Shown piece by piece: positions 27,586 to 39,557 of a DNA stretch of 64,000 nucleotides. Positions within the stretch are counted from its first letter, which is position 1, and the number at the start of each line of letters is the position of its first letter. Position numbers and translations under genes: made by a program. The notes beneath the pieces are model-generated. The model was not told where the DNA came from. It did not search any database and saw only the letters and a list, made by a program, of their open reading frames with translations. This DNA is from Rhynchopus euleeides (Eukaryota > Euglenozoa > Diplonemea > Diplonemida > Diplonemidae), in assembly GCA_963210315.1 (NCBI GenBank), contig OY723262.1, forward strand, positions 62,001-126,000, written 5' to 3'.

Positions 27586-30218
27586 CTGGATAACACCTGT
27601 GCGGTATGTGTTGTGAAGATTGGCGACAATGCAAGGTGCAGGAGTCGTGTTGTGCAAATTATGGATGGCGGGATCTCTTCCTGGCACGCTCGCTCGACTC
27701 GGAATTCGTTGATTGACGGCCGTCCCTTCTCTCTCCCGACCAAAACCAGGCGAGGATGCAAATTCTTCATAGGAACATGTTGATCGGGTGTGATCGGTGC
27801 ATCGGCACGACATCGCCTTGCGACATTCTCAGGAAAGATATTCAACTCGCCAGAAGACCGTCGCTCATGACTGTCAACTGCAACCGGCTGGCGACTTGAA
27901 CAGTCTGTGTAAGAAATACAACTGCCAATGGCCGGGGAATTCGTGCATGTCTGACAGCCGAAGGTAACTGGTCACACCGAGACTCACAAAATCTCACAAC
28001 CCCTGTGATCTGGCTGAAATTGCGCGACGAACAAGCCCTTTCGCGAGTGCATGCTCATGACTTCGTTCGATCAACTAACTTGGACCAACGGTGCGACTTA
28101 CGTGCAACTTTCTTAGACCAATTCAAGCATGTTGGTGCACGATGTGTCTTCGAGGCAAAAAAAGGGACCTGGCCAACGGCGGAGTAAAGAACTGAACCAG
28201 GAATATGCCGAGACAACGGAAAAAAGGAACCTGGCCAACGGCGGAATAAAGAAATGAACCAGGAATATGCCGAGACACACACCACACCTGCTTCCAAACA
28301 CAGGACACTGGTGAGATCGAAAAGGCACGTACCCCCATGGATGTTGAGCACCCAAATGTTGAGTGGCCACGTGCCAGAGCTGTGCCAATGTTGCTGTGAC
28401 AATCAAACTGGCTGGCGACACTAAATGTCAATTTCAAATCACGATCGTGCAACAGAACTCACCACAAGGCAACACACGAAGCAAAGGTGCCACGTTTCGT
28501 GACGCAAACCCGAATCTGGCACAGAGCATGAGATAACGCGGACCCAACTGCCGCCTGCACACACTCGCTTGCTTCCCACTTCCAGCATCAGCTGAAACTG
28601 AAACATGGCCTCCTTAAAGGCCGCACGGATCGGAAGGAGAGAAGAGATCCCGATGTTGCGAGACAGATGCTAGGGTCGGGTTTTGCGAACGCCACTTCAC
28701 ACAGCAGATGGCCTGCGCATATCCCTCGTCAGGCCGACCGGCTTATGAACTGCACAGTCAAAGATGAAAGATGAAGCAAACCTCGGAGCTCATCCGAACG
28801 AGGATGAGCCTTGGGGTTGCGGCTTGTCTTAGAAACAGAGGCACACATGCACAATGCTGCCCGCGATCTCCTCCATTGATTCTTGTACATCCACGGCAAC
28901 AAAGCCTGGCGTACGCGACCGGGCTGTGTAGCCATGCACAGTGGATTATGGATGCAAAGGGTATGTTTAGAAACACTCGATGTGGAAGAAAGCGTCTGTT
29001 GTCAGTGCTCACTCACTCCCCAGGTTCGCCAGGCGAGGGGGTGGGTGGGGAAGCGCCAGTGGGGCATAAAAATCAAATCCGAGAGAGAGACTGGAAGCGA
29101 AACGTTTTTCCCGACAGGCATGTCCTGGGCCCAGAACCGGCATTCTGCTAGTCGAGGAGGATAGAGGGGGGAATGCAATGACAAAGGCAAAGACAAGCCA
29201 TCTACAGCCACGTTGCAGTGCATTGCTCATCGTGCTGCAAAGCAGGCCAAAACAGGACAGGTGCGCCGACTAAGAATGGATGGGAGGGGGCCGTCGCGAC
29301 CCTACCCGCTCAGGTGCCTCCAGAGCATCTGTGAGCTCCGAGAATCCACAAACATTTTCGTCTTTTTTGCGGCAACGTCTTCGGATCTGCATTTCCCCAG
29401 GACACCTGTGGTCCTGCGAGAAGCTGGCTGCTGAAGCAACAAATACAAATGGGTCAGGGATCTAGGGAGCATGGTCTTGTCCGTGCAAGATGCCGGACAG
29501 GAACGATGCGCTTGTCGAATCAGTGGGGTTTTGAATTCACTTGTCCCGAATAGTTCTGAGGTGGCCGGGACGACCCAGCGCCAGCTCGTTGCCACACCTT
29601 TTTCTTCGTTCGAGATCACGTTGCAAGGAAGGTACGGTTCGCCAGAGTGAGGCGCAAGGGACACAACGCAAGTCCAGCCCTGAGTTGACCAAATCCATCG
29701 GATGATACGCCTATCGAATCGCAGGCACAATCTGGGTTGGTCGATCAAGTTGGCTGCCCTCGCTTGCGGTTTCTCCGCACAAGAGGAACAACAGGGGTGG
29801 GTGTTACCCGGGATCACATATCAGCGTGTGAACCTGTTACTCGAAAGACGTTGGCAAACCATCGCCAGGGTTTGACTGTCGGAGCGTCTGAGTGAACTCG
29901 GCAGCATGCATGTGGCGATCGGCACTGACCCGAGGCTGCAGAACAAACCACAGCTCTTGGAGTACCACAGCATTTCACGTAGTGTGTAGAAGACGAAAGC
30001 CACTGGTGTGTGGATCGGAAGGGCTCACTGAGACCTCAGAGGATCCGCAGAAGAAGCGAAGGCAAGACGCCACAAAACGACCCCACTGTGTGGCGTCCTT
30101 CACAGCCGTTCCCCCTTGGCGGCTCATGAGACGCATTGAGCAGTACATGGGTGGGTGAGTTGAATGCACCCCCTACTGGGGGCAGCACGGAGGCAGCGAA
30201 AGGATCATCACAGATCAC
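27586..30218. other. 2.6-kb intergenic region with a 62-bp tandem duplication
   Basis: No gene supported. A direct duplication (two 62-bp units, 28157-28278) contains CCTGGCCAACGGCGG and AACCAGGAATATGCCGAGAC in both units. A 171-codon frame at 29302-29817 lacks domains and the GC3 bias of neighbouring genes. Lower GC than the coding regions. Confidence 0.5.
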
Positions 30219-31459
30219 CTACGCCTTCAGGTTAGACCGTCGATACTGCACTGCTTCGCTGAGAGAGTGGATCATCTCGGTTGTTGTAGACCACGACACG
30301 CACGCATCGGTAACCGACACCCCGTATTGCAACGTAGACAGCTCTGTCACCCCAGGGGACAGCTTCTGGGCACCTTCGTGAATATTGCTCTCGATCATTA
30401 CGCCGCAGATGTTCCTGCTCCCGGATGCGATCTGGCAGCAGATGTCCTGCAGCACACGAGGCTGGTTCCCGTGATTCTTCTGGGAGTTCCCGTGGCTCAC
30501 GTCAACCATCACAGTTGGCGTCAGGCCGTTCTTCTCCAGGAGCGCACAGGTCTTCGCCACACTTTCCCTGTTGTGAGTGGATGTCTGCTGTCTGGCAGAA
30601 GCTGCAAGGCATACCGGTCGTAGTTCGGCCCTGCAGAGGACCCGCGATGAATGACGTGGCAGGACCTGTTCCCCTTGGTCCGCACCACGGCAGCCATGCC
30701 CTGCTTCGTAACGCTCGGAAAGGTGTGCGGCTGTGACGCCGACTGGATTGCGTCAACAGAGATCCGGCAGTTGCCATCTGTCCCATTCTTGAACCCGATG
30801 GGCATAGACGACCCGGAGGCAAGCCTGTTGAGCAATAGAATTGATGGCAACCACAACGAAAGGCAAGCATACTCTCTGTGAATCTGCGATTCTGTGGTGC
30901 GTGCACCGATCGCACCCCACGTCACCGTGTCAGCAATGAACTGCGGCGTGATGGTATCGAGCCACTCGCATCCCGTCGGCAGCCCCTTGTTAGCGATGTT
31001 GCAGAGGAGCTCGCGGGCAAGGCGCAGCCCCTGGTTGACCTTGTTGCTCCCGTTCAGCTCCGGGTCGTTGATCAACCCCTTCCAGCCGACTGTTGTGCGG
31101 GGCTTCTCGAAGTAGACACGCATCACCACCAGCAGGGTATCCTTCAGCTCCTCAGCAAGCTTCGCCAGCCTGTCCGCATACTCCTCCGCCGCCCTGACGT
31201 CGTGCACACTGCAGGGGCCGACAACCACAATCAGCCTGTCATCCTTTTTATCAAGAATCTGACGCAGCTGCACACGCCCTGCCTTCACAGTGGACCGCCC
31301 GCGCGGGGTGAGGCGCAGCTCGTTCAGCAGCACCATCGGAGGGAGCATGGGGCCAGTCTCCGTGACATTGGGCTCTTCGTCTGATGTGTACATGTCATCG
31401 TGTGCAGCGGGGCACATTTCCTTCGGATCCTCCGCGATGGCGGCCTGTGTGTTGCACAT
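30219..31459 (-). CDS. aroF/aroG-like: Class I 3-deoxy-7-phosphoheptulonate (DAHP) synthase
   Basis: Three exons: 31459-30873, 30824-30615 and 30567-30219, encoding 381 aa. Both introns (30825-30872, 48 nt; 30568-30614, 47 nt) have GTATGC donors and CAACAG acceptors, and removing them restores colinearity with E. coli AroG. Diagnostic segments are VVVGPCSVHD, MRVYFEKPRTTVGWKGLIND, GAIGARTTES, PIGFKNGTDG, GPNYDRE and GVMIESNIHEG. It condenses phosphoenolpyruvate and erythrose 4-phosphate, the first step of the shikimate pathway, and is metal dependent. I start at the ATG at 31459 (MCNTQAAIAEDP); an upstream CAG at about 31484 could accept the leader. The first 48-nt intron is in frame, so retention would insert 16 residues without a stop. 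Confidence 0.92.
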
Positions 31460-31826
31460 CGGACAGGCGGGTGGATACGGTCCTGATGACCCACCACAAA
31501 AGGATGGTGCTCTGCAAAGGGTGGATGGTGGTGTGGCGAAAAACACTGCACCCCCGGCCCCCCTTTGTGGTGGCACATGAGGAGGGCAAATCAGCAGCTC
31601 TCAGAGGACCTTGGGGGCGGGGCGGCGCTGCACCTAGTTGTGTTGGGGGGGGGGGGGGGGAAAGCCGAAGATTACCGAAGTTTCCCGATGAGCGAAGGAA
31701 CCTCTCAAAACATGTTAAAATCTGGAAAGGCAGTTCGCTCCCTCTCGGAATTCGCACCACACTGCGACACACAGACACACCCCGACCATTTGCCCTCCGA
31801 TGGAAACCGGAGGGAGGCTTGCGTGT
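31460..31826. other. Spacer between two minus-strand genes
   Basis: Contains a 14-nt G-run near 31650 and no supported gene. Confidence 0.4.
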
Positions 31827-32408
31827 CTAGGAGGAAACCTTAATTTTCATGGACCGCATGAGCGACTTGATCTGCGCCAGCTCATCCTGAACAGCCCTAC
31901 GGCCCTGTTTTTCCTCGATGAGCTGCGACTCCAGCTGCAGCAGGCGGGTTTCCACGCTGGATGTCGCGCTTGTCACAAAGGATGTGCCGTTGGACTGGTA
32001 GGACGACGTAATCTTCGAACCCGTGCAGCCCGACCGTTTCGAGTTGGGCTGCGACAGCTTCCGTGACGACGCCTTCGAAACATTACTCGCAACCTGCGAG
32101 GCACTGGGCCCAACCTCCGACACTTCATACTTCGCGATGTCTGCATCGGTGGCAGCGTACTTCTGATTGCTCCTCTTGCTGCTCCCTTGGGAGTTCCCCG
32201 ACACGAGCGACGCCCGCTTCGACCCGCGGCTCGACGGGCGGTTCACAGCGCCAATGGACTGCGACGTCGGCAGAGGCGGCCCCAGCTGTGGCAGGGCAAC
32301 GCCGCCATTCTTACGCTGCACTTCTGCTGCCAATGCGTGGCCACGGTTCTCGATGCATATGCGCTGTCGCCACCCCTCGTCTGCCCTGACGTGCCCTGCC
32401 GTTGTCAT
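31827..32408 (-). CDS. Small Ser-rich coiled-coil protein, unknown
   Basis: 193 aa from the ATG at 32408 (MTTAGHVRADEGWRQR). The middle (about 60-150) is Ser/Lys/Arg-rich and probably disordered. The last 45 residues (VETRLLQLESQLIEEK ... VQDELAQIKSLM) have clear heptads and should form a coiled coil. Single exon, same strand as its neighbours. No family recognised; the coiled-coil end suggests an oligomeric structural or scaffold role, which is a guess. Confidence 0.6.
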   Translation of the reverse strand: MTTAGHVRADEGWRQRICIENRGHALAAEVQRKNGGVALPQLGPPLPTSQSIGAVNRPSSRGSKRASLVSGNSQGSSKRSNQKYAATDADIAKYEVSEVGPSASQVASNVSKASSRKLSQPNSKRSGCTGSKITSSYQSNGTSFVTSATSSVETRLLQLESQLIEEKQGRRAVQDELAQIKSLMRSMKIKVSS

Positions 32409-33561
32409 CTGCAAGGGGTGTGGTGGATGCGGAGATGCGAAGCTGCGCCTCTTTTTAAGAGGGCCACACGTGGCGATGATTTGCATGACAGCCGCAGGAG
32501 GAATCAACGGGTGGGTGGGTGGGTAGCCAGGGGCTGCCTCTTGGTCTCGCTATGACTCAGTACAAATAACCCGCGCCCTCTTTTCCCACGCTTGTTTATG
32601 CCAAGAATTATACTGGGGGGAGACACCGCTACCCCCTCCGCAGAACAGACGAGGGGGGCTTTCTCTATCGAAGCCCATGAAGAGTACACAGTGGGCAATA
32701 CAGCCTGCCTCCAGGCCTGGAAACTACCTAATACAGGAAACAAGGCAACTGCCCACACCATGAGCGTTCTGTCAGACTGAGTTGGCTGTGGTTTTCCGCC
32801 CCACAACAGTCCGTGTGGAAGAAGAATGAAAGGCTCACAATGGGCAGTCCGCGTGAGGGGGGGGTGGGGGGGTCATGCACCAGACAGATGTTTGGGTGGC
32901 AAAAAAGCGTCAAAATGCCCTTCTCTTTTGACCCAGCTGATGATGACCCAAGGCCCCTCCCCATTTTTTGCTATTCTCGGTGCCACCCTCCTTGAGAATG
33001 GCAACAGAGGATGAGAGGTGGCCTCGCTCTAGGGGGGTGGGGGCAGTGAAGGCAGAGGAAAAACAAGGAAATACAGAGATGACCTTTCCTTCACTCAATA
33101 CGCAGGGGGGGGTGGGGGTGGGGGGGGAAAGCCTGCACCGACACACCATACAGCACGCCAACCGACCCCCACACTCTGCCTCAGCCTGGGACACAGTCTT
33201 GTTGGGGGGGCTCTAGAGTCGTCTGGGAGAGGCCTGGTCTCAGAAATGCAGAAAAACATGGCGCGCCTCACACAGTAGGAGACAGGCACGCTTGACGCAC
33301 AGAGCGGAGGGGCAACCCTTGATGGCATATGAACGGAAATACCCACGCACCCACCCCTTTCAAAATGGGGAAAAGATGAGGAGTTGATGCGCCAAACCCT
33401 GGGGAAAAGAACGGGAGAAAGTGGAGGACAGTAGCGGGTACATAACAAGGAAGCCACACTCCCTTTTTGGGCTTGATGCGGTGTCTCTCTCAGCAGGGGG
33501 TTCGCCTGATGATGATGAGACAGTGGGGCGTCACCTGCTCCCCATCCCCGACACCCCTTCT
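32409..33561. other. Intergenic, G-run rich
   Basis: No supported gene. Several G(7-10) tracts at 32858-32876, 33100-33130 and 33205-33212. Confidence 0.4.
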
Positions 33562-36060
33562 CTACCGCAGGGGCGAGTTGAAGGCATGCAGAGACCACTC
33601 GCCTGCGATGCTGTCGGACTCACGCGTGGGGCTCGACTGTCGGAGGGTCCGCTTCGGGCTGCTCCGGAAGGAGCTCGAGTTCTCCATCTGCGGCTCGTCG
33701 ATTTGCGCGAGGAGCCTGTCGAGAGGCGAGCTCGACCGCACCGAATGCCCCGAGTCCCTCCCTGTCGGGGGCTTGCTGTGGTTCGCATCGGTTGACCTGG
33801 CACTCTCCGCGCGTCGTGGTGGCACCGCGGGTGCGGCACTGCCCTCCACATTCGTGCGCGGGTTTGCCGATTCATGCGCAGCAGCCTGCTGTGCCCGAGA
33901 TGTCGCGTCTGTGCCCCCACCGTGCCTCATCGAGGGCGGCCCACGCCTGAGCCCCCCTATTGCAGGCTTCAAGCCGTGTGCCGGCTGCGCCTTTGGCGGG
34001 GCTGAGTCCACCGCAGAGCGGCGCGGCTGTGACGCGCCACCCTGCGGTGCAGGTGCCTGCTGCTCTGTCCGCCGGGAAGCCCAGCTGGCAAGCGAGTCTC
34101 GGTTCTCCGGCTGTGCCTGGCTGTCCGACCCGTGCAGGGGAGGGCTCTGTGCAGTCCCCAACCCCCATGCATCCCTGCTCTCTGCGGGGCTGGCGGCTTC
34201 GGTGCCCTTCTTCGGCTCGTCGTGGCGCCGTGCTGTGCCCGGTGCACCTGGGCTCAGCTCGTAGGTTGATGTGTTCTCCTTCCCGCTGCCCTTGCGTTCG
34301 AGCTTCGCCTTCGCCTGGTGCCGCAGCGAGACATTGTCGCGCCGCTGCAACCCCCCCGGCTGGCGTGGCGGCGTCGACACACCGGCTGCCGGGGGCGGCG
34401 CCCCCACAGCCGGCCTGCGCCCGGAGAGCGGCGCGGTCTGTGCCGCAGCAGGCGGGCCACTGGAAGGGCCCACCGCTTGAGGCTGCTGCTCCCATTGGCT
34501 GCGCCCCTCAACACCCTTGCCCTGGCTGGGGGGCTGCTGGGAGCCTTGGTGGTGCGCCGCACCACCCACCCCAGCGCCGCGCCTCGTGAGGCTGCTGCGC
34601 CGCAGGGAGGGGCGCGAGCCGCGAGCCTGCCACGAAGAGTCGCTCTGGGCTGGCGAGGAGTGCGGCTGCTGCTGCTGCTGCTGCTGTGCCTCGCCCTGCT
34701 GCGGAGCCTGTGCGGCACGCTCCCTGCTCGCCTCCAGCTGCTGCTTGATGCGCCCCCTCGTCTGCTCGTCCAGGCCTGGTGCGGGTGCGGGTGACCCCGA
34801 CGTGGCTGGGGAGGTGCGCCGCAGCGTTGATTCGCGGCTGCGTGAGGTCGGCCGCCGCCGCGACCCGGCAGCCGGAGAAGACTCAGCGGCAGAGGAACGC
34901 GACGGGGCAGTGCTGTGCTGGTTGTTGATGAGGGCGCGGAGCCCTGTGTTCTCGTCGACCAGGGCGAGCACCTTGCTCTCCTGTTGTCGCAGCTCGTCTT
35001 CGTATGAAGGCATGGCGAAGGCACCGCTGCCACGCGAGTCCTGCCGGCCGGGGCTCCTCGGTGCATACCGGTCGTACTCTGCTGGGGGCGAGGGGGAGAT
35101 GTTGCGCGACTGCGTGGGCCTCGACGAAGCGTTGTCAAGAATGTCGCCCAGCGCCGCATGCTCGAAGAAGGCGTCATCCGCATAGAGCACGTTTCCTTCA
35201 GAGTCGACCGTTGTCGGGAAGTCGCTCTCCCCGTTTATCACACGCCACTTCGCAAGGGAGTACTCTTCTTCCGACAAAGCCCCTCGCGCATGGAGGTCTG
35301 CCAGCGCGGTGAGAGCTTGCGACAGGCGCTGCTGGTGCGAAGGCCCGTCCTGCGCTGCGCTGTCCGCAGCCTGCGGGACAAGCTGCCCCGTCACAGGCTT
35401 GAACTCCTCGGCAGCAGACACCGCCGCTGCAGGCCCCCCCGCCCTCTCCATCTCCCGACGCTCGACCTGCTCTGTCGTGCCGATCATGCCGACGATGCTG
35501 CGCACCGCAGGGAAGTGCATGTGGCACAGCGCGCCCCCCCCCTCCGACACGACCACACGCCGCCCATTTGCAGCGGTGCTGTCGAAGTAGACGGGGGAGC
35601 GCGTTGGCGAGGGGCCCGACGGGCTGACACCCAATGACGACTCGGGGGCCACCATCGGCGACATGTCCGCACCCAAGCCCAGGTCCCCTTGCGCACTGTG
35701 CTCAGGCGACACGCCCTCCTCTGTGTATGGTGCGTATGCCGCCATTGGCTCAGGGGTTGCCCACTGCATCGGCAGGGTGGCCTGCGACTGCGGCTGCGCC
35801 GAATGCTGGTACCCCACCTCCGGCTGCGGTGCGTAGTACTGATGCTGCTGCTGCTGCTGCGGAAGATACGGCTGGCGCTGCCTGCTCTGCGACTCTCCCG
35901 CGTTGTTCCCTCGCTGCCCCTTCCGCATTGGCAAAGACTGGCGCGCGTCCCCCGCAGGGCCTGGCGGTGCGGTGCTGCTTATGCTGTCGCTGCTGGGTGC
36001 GGCACCCCATGGGTGCGCCTGCCGCGCATGCCCTTGCATGGCCGGCTGGCGCGGCTGCAT
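33562..36060 (-). CDS. Large disordered protein with SHOCT-like segment
   Basis: 832 aa, single exon, ATG at 36060. Mostly Ser/Pro/Gln/Arg low complexity with poly-Gln near residues 68-73 and 468-475. A short helical block near 248-275 (ALTALADLHARGALSEEEY then SLAKWRVI) has the spacing of the SHOCT oligomerisation motif. A heptad-rich block (LRQQESKVLALVDENTGLRA) lies near 352-375. The many SSP/RSSSP sites could be phosphorylated. No catalytic domain. GC3-rich coding character and the uninterrupted frame support a real gene. Confidence 0.7.
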   Translation of the reverse strand: MQPRQPAMQGHARQAHPWGAAPSSDSISSTAPPGPAGDARQSLPMRKGQRGNNAGESQSRQRQPYLPQQQQQHQYYAPQPEVGYQHSAQPQSQATLPMQWATPEPMAAYAPYTEEGVSPEHSAQGDLGLGADMSPMVAPESSLGVSPSGPSPTRSPVYFDSTAANGRRVVVSEGGGALCHMHFPAVRSIVGMIGTTEQVERREMERAGGPAAAVSAAEEFKPVTGQLVPQAADSAAQDGPSHQQRLSQALTALADLHARGALSEEEYSLAKWRVINGESDFPTTVDSEGNVLYADDAFFEHAALGDILDNASSRPTQSRNISPSPPAEYDRYAPRSPGRQDSRGSGAFAMPSYEDELRQQESKVLALVDENTGLRALINNQHSTAPSRSSAAESSPAAGSRRRPTSRSRESTLRRTSPATSGSPAPAPGLDEQTRGRIKQQLEASRERAAQAPQQGEAQQQQQQQPHSSPAQSDSSWQARGSRPSLRRSSLTRRGAGVGGAAHHQGSQQPPSQGKGVEGRSQWEQQPQAVGPSSGPPAAAQTAPLSGRRPAVGAPPPAAGVSTPPRQPGGLQRRDNVSLRHQAKAKLERKGSGKENTSTYELSPGAPGTARRHDEPKKGTEAASPAESRDAWGLGTAQSPPLHGSDSQAQPENRDSLASWASRRTEQQAPAPQGGASQPRRSAVDSAPPKAQPAHGLKPAIGGLRRGPPSMRHGGGTDATSRAQQAAAHESANPRTNVEGSAAPAVPPRRAESARSTDANHSKPPTGRDSGHSVRSSSPLDRLLAQIDEPQMENSSSFRSSPKRTLRQSSPTRESDSIAGEWSLHAFNSPLR

Positions 36061-38356
36061 TTCATGCCCAGCACCTCCTGCGTGGGGTGAGGTTAATGTG
36101 CTGTGTGGGGTTGCTGCGGGAATTCAGGCACAGGCACTGCACAACCAAAGGGACCCCGTGGCTGGGTGGGACGGGACGGGGCGGGGCGGGGGGTGGGACT
36201 GGAACGGTGTTGCCCTGCAGCCCTTCAAGATCTGTCTCGGTAAGTCACAACGGGGGGGGGGGGGGATTGCCCCCCCCCTCGTCAGTTGGGTCTCCCACCC
36301 CAACCCCCCAACCCCCCACCCATCCCCGACGGCCTGCACCCCTGTCCCCCCCCAAAAAGCAAATCGGCAGTCAAACAAATATGAAGAAATGAGCAGAAAC
36401 AGAACACAGCGTGAAAGAGGGTTGGGGGGGGGGGGGTTGCGGGGTGGTGGCGTGAGGTGGCGCGCCTGAAGTGCACGTGACCTTCTTCGGCAATTTCGGA
36501 AAATTCCCAGGGAGCCAGAGAGAGAGAGAGCCGTGTGTTGACACACGGAGACGGCCAGCCCACCCCCTACCCGCCCTACCCCCCCCCCCACCCCGCCCCC
36601 TGGGCTGCAGATTGACGCAACACAGGGGGGTGCGGACCTATTGTCGTTGGAAACACGCAGAACCCAGCTCCCAAGAGCTGGGTCCTTGATTGGTCTTCCC
36701 CCCCTCCCCCCTCCCCCCCCAAGAGCTTCATAAAGGCGCCTCTCCCACCCCACCAACCCTTCTTTGACCCCACCAAGTGCACGGACTCACCGAGCCACAA
36801 CACCTCCCTGTCGGGGCGGCGGAGTGAACTTTCTACAGGCGACCCCCTCCCCCCGACCGAAGAGGGGGTGCTGAAGGGTGTGGAGGGAGACCTCGCGCGC
36901 GGCAGCTGATCAAGGCAAGGCAAGGCTGCAACGAGGCGGGGGGGGGGGGGGGGGAAGGGGGCGGGAGTGGGGGTGCTGTCCGTTGCAATAAACGGGTTTC
37001 AGGGGATCACGTTGGCTTTGGCATTGCTTGTTTTGGCAGACACACGCATAACGCACTGTTGCTTGTTTGTGTCCAGCTTAGTGAGGGGGGGGGGGGGGTG
37101 GGGGGGTCGATTGACCTACAAAACTGACGCGACATTGCACACACACTCCCATTCTTTGGCAAACCTGCACACCGTGTCGAGGCGCTGGCGGAACTGGGTG
37201 CAAATAAAAATGCTTCCGTGTGCAGGAGGCGAAAGCTTGCAGCCTCTTCAGGTTCCCCAGAAACCTGAAGGGTGTGCGGGAGTATCCGGGGGGGGGGGGG
37301 GAAACCAACCACGACAAGCGAGGCAGCAGAGAGGGTCACAGGCAGGGCGAAGGTAGGAGCGGAGCAGGATGGGTTGGCATCGCAACCCAACAGGCACGCC
37401 CGGCGCGCAGGCAGGGAGAGACTTGTCGCTCACATCCTGCAACTCGTTCATCCTCGAGATTCCTTTTCCACACACACGCTTAGAAACCCTTGCCACGAAG
37501 GGGTGTGCAGAGGAAAGCAGAACTGCATGACACTTTCTGAGCAAAGGTCGTGTGCGTAAGAAGAGGTTGTGTTGAATTTCATTTCCAGCGAAGTCTCTGC
37601 CCAGCGTGTGTGATTTGGGGGGGGTCGTTTCAAAGTGGAAGTGGGACGCTCAAGAGTGGAGGCGTCCGGTCCTCCCGAAGAGGAGAATCCCTTTTGTGTC
37701 TTGTTGGATTCCGTTGCACATCGTCAGTTCAAATTGTGACATGAATCACGCATGGAGAGCGAATCAGGTGTGAGGTGTCCACAACCGGGCCGGTGGGGTG
37801 GGGTGGGGGGGGTGCTGTGGGGGGCACAGGCAGGTCATTGTTGGGGTTCTGCACTCTGAAAAACCCTTCCAATACATAAAACATAATGCCCTGAACACTT
37901 GGGAAGGGCAGGAACTGCAGAAAAGATCGGGCAAAAAACTCAGAGAAACACGAGAAAAAGGAGTGCAGGGGGGAGGTTTTTTTGTGTGGGCAGGGACAGG
38001 GCGACTGCCGTATTGCCAGGTGAGGCAAAGATAACGGCCAGAACAGCTCAGTCAAATCCAAAAGGTGCCGCCCCTGCCTGGTTTCCCCCCCACCGCGGGC
38101 GTGCTCGCTGCAGAATATACTCAAGGTGGCAACGAAAAGCTAGAAAGTTCTGGGATAGCACCTCCTCCCCCACCCGCTTCTGCACCACGATAGCTGGAAC
38201 CAAGGGGTCAGCTTTCTCCCCGTCGCGTTGGACGAAAGAGTTCACTCTCTGTCACTGTGGGGCACCGCCAGGTTGAGAGATCGGCGTCCGCCACCCACAG
38301 TGGCACACTCGCTGCAGGCTAAGCGGCGAAACACGCAGCCTCGAGGAGCGCGACGA
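36061..38356. other. 2.3-kb intergenic region
   Basis: No supported gene. Long homopolymers (G12 near 36250, C/G runs near 36580, 36940, 37090 and 37290) and an intermediate GC content. Confidence 0.4.
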
Positions 38357-39190
38357 CTATTTGCACTTCTCGAATTTGAAGCCGCCACACGCGATCAGGA
38401 CGATGATGAAGATCACGACGAGCAGGATGAACACGACAAGCCCGATCATGCACATCTTGCGCTTCCACATCGCCCACTTCAGGTTCCGTGCAGAGGAGCG
38501 GAACTGCGTCGCGCCGCTCTCAAGCGCAGTCGATTTCTCCATCAGAATATCGATCTTCTCGCCGCGCGTCAGCAGCTCGTCGATGTTCTTGTTCATGATC
38601 TCCTTCGTCTCGTCGATGTTCTTCTTGATCTTGCGGATCGTGTCCTCCTCCCCGCTGTTGGCCACCTCCATCCGCTTGTTCAGCTCCCCGGTGAAGTCCT
38701 TCAGCTCACGCGCCGTCGTCACCAGGGTCCAGCGGTCCTTGTACTTCTGCTTGAATTTTTCCATCACATCCTCGAGGAAAGCGAAGGGAATACGTCTTTC
38801 CATCGCCTCGTCAGCCATGCACTGTACAGGGGGGGACATGTGGCAAGGGCAGCAACAAAGTGGCAACATACCAGGTAGCAGATGCGGTCGCTCACGATGT
38901 AGTGGAAGAGGAACTTGTTGTAGGTGTACGTGAGGCGGTGGTCATCGCCACGGATCTTCTCCAGGATGATCTTCGTGATGTTCGGCGCGTTCGTCACCGT
39001 GCAGGACGACACCTGTGGATGGGGGGAGGGATAATGCAGCAACACAGCGGAAGCCACGGATCACTTCTACACAGAAACCCACCCTCGTTGGCTAACAGCA
39101 GGGACATACCTCGCTCAGCAGCTGCGGCTTGCCCTGGGCTGCGCCCCAGTTGGCAATCACAGCGTACCGAATCTTAGCGTCGTCAGCCAT
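38357..39190 (-). CDS. VAMP7-like: Longin R-SNARE, VAMP7-like
   Basis: Exons 39190-39110, 39012-38872 and 38821-38357; 228 aa. Introns of 97 and 50 nt begin GTATGT and end CAG. Residues 1-115 form a longin domain (IRYAVIANWGAAQGK; LTYTYNKFLFHYIVSDRICYL). The SNARE motif (about 130-190) has the zero-layer Arg in LLTRGEKIDILMEK. A single C-terminal anchor (MCMIGLVVFILLVVIFIIVL) is followed by CGGFKFEKC, matching the luminal CGGF tail of plant and animal VAMP7. It should drive fusion at endo-lysosomal or contractile-type membranes, with the longin domain folding back for autoinhibition. Confidence 0.93.
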
Positions 39191-39557
39191 TTTTGTTGTG
39201 TGCTGGTGTCTCTGCGTTGAGAGTGTTGCAGAAAACAATACAGAAGACAAAGGAACCGGTAAAGTACAGAAAGCAAGGGATGGGGGTGGGATGCTTCAGG
39301 CACATGCTCACCGGATCGGTTCGTTTGTGGTCTACACTGGACCCAGCACCAGGGTGCTCTGAACACTGCCTTGCTGGAGGCAGACAAGCAGCCCTGGTGT
39401 ACACCATCTACAAAAGGCAAGTCTACAACACGCATCGTTGATGCAACTCTGGCAGTCTAAGGTCTGACGAGCCGGGCATCGGAACTGAGGACCCTGCCTC
39501 CGATGCTGCTCCACTCTGCACTCTGGGGCACCCAAGAGCACATGCTACATCAATCGT

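Noticed and set aside
29302..29817. 171-codon minus-strand ORF
   Set aside because: No recognisable domain or codon bias, in a region otherwise devoid of genes.
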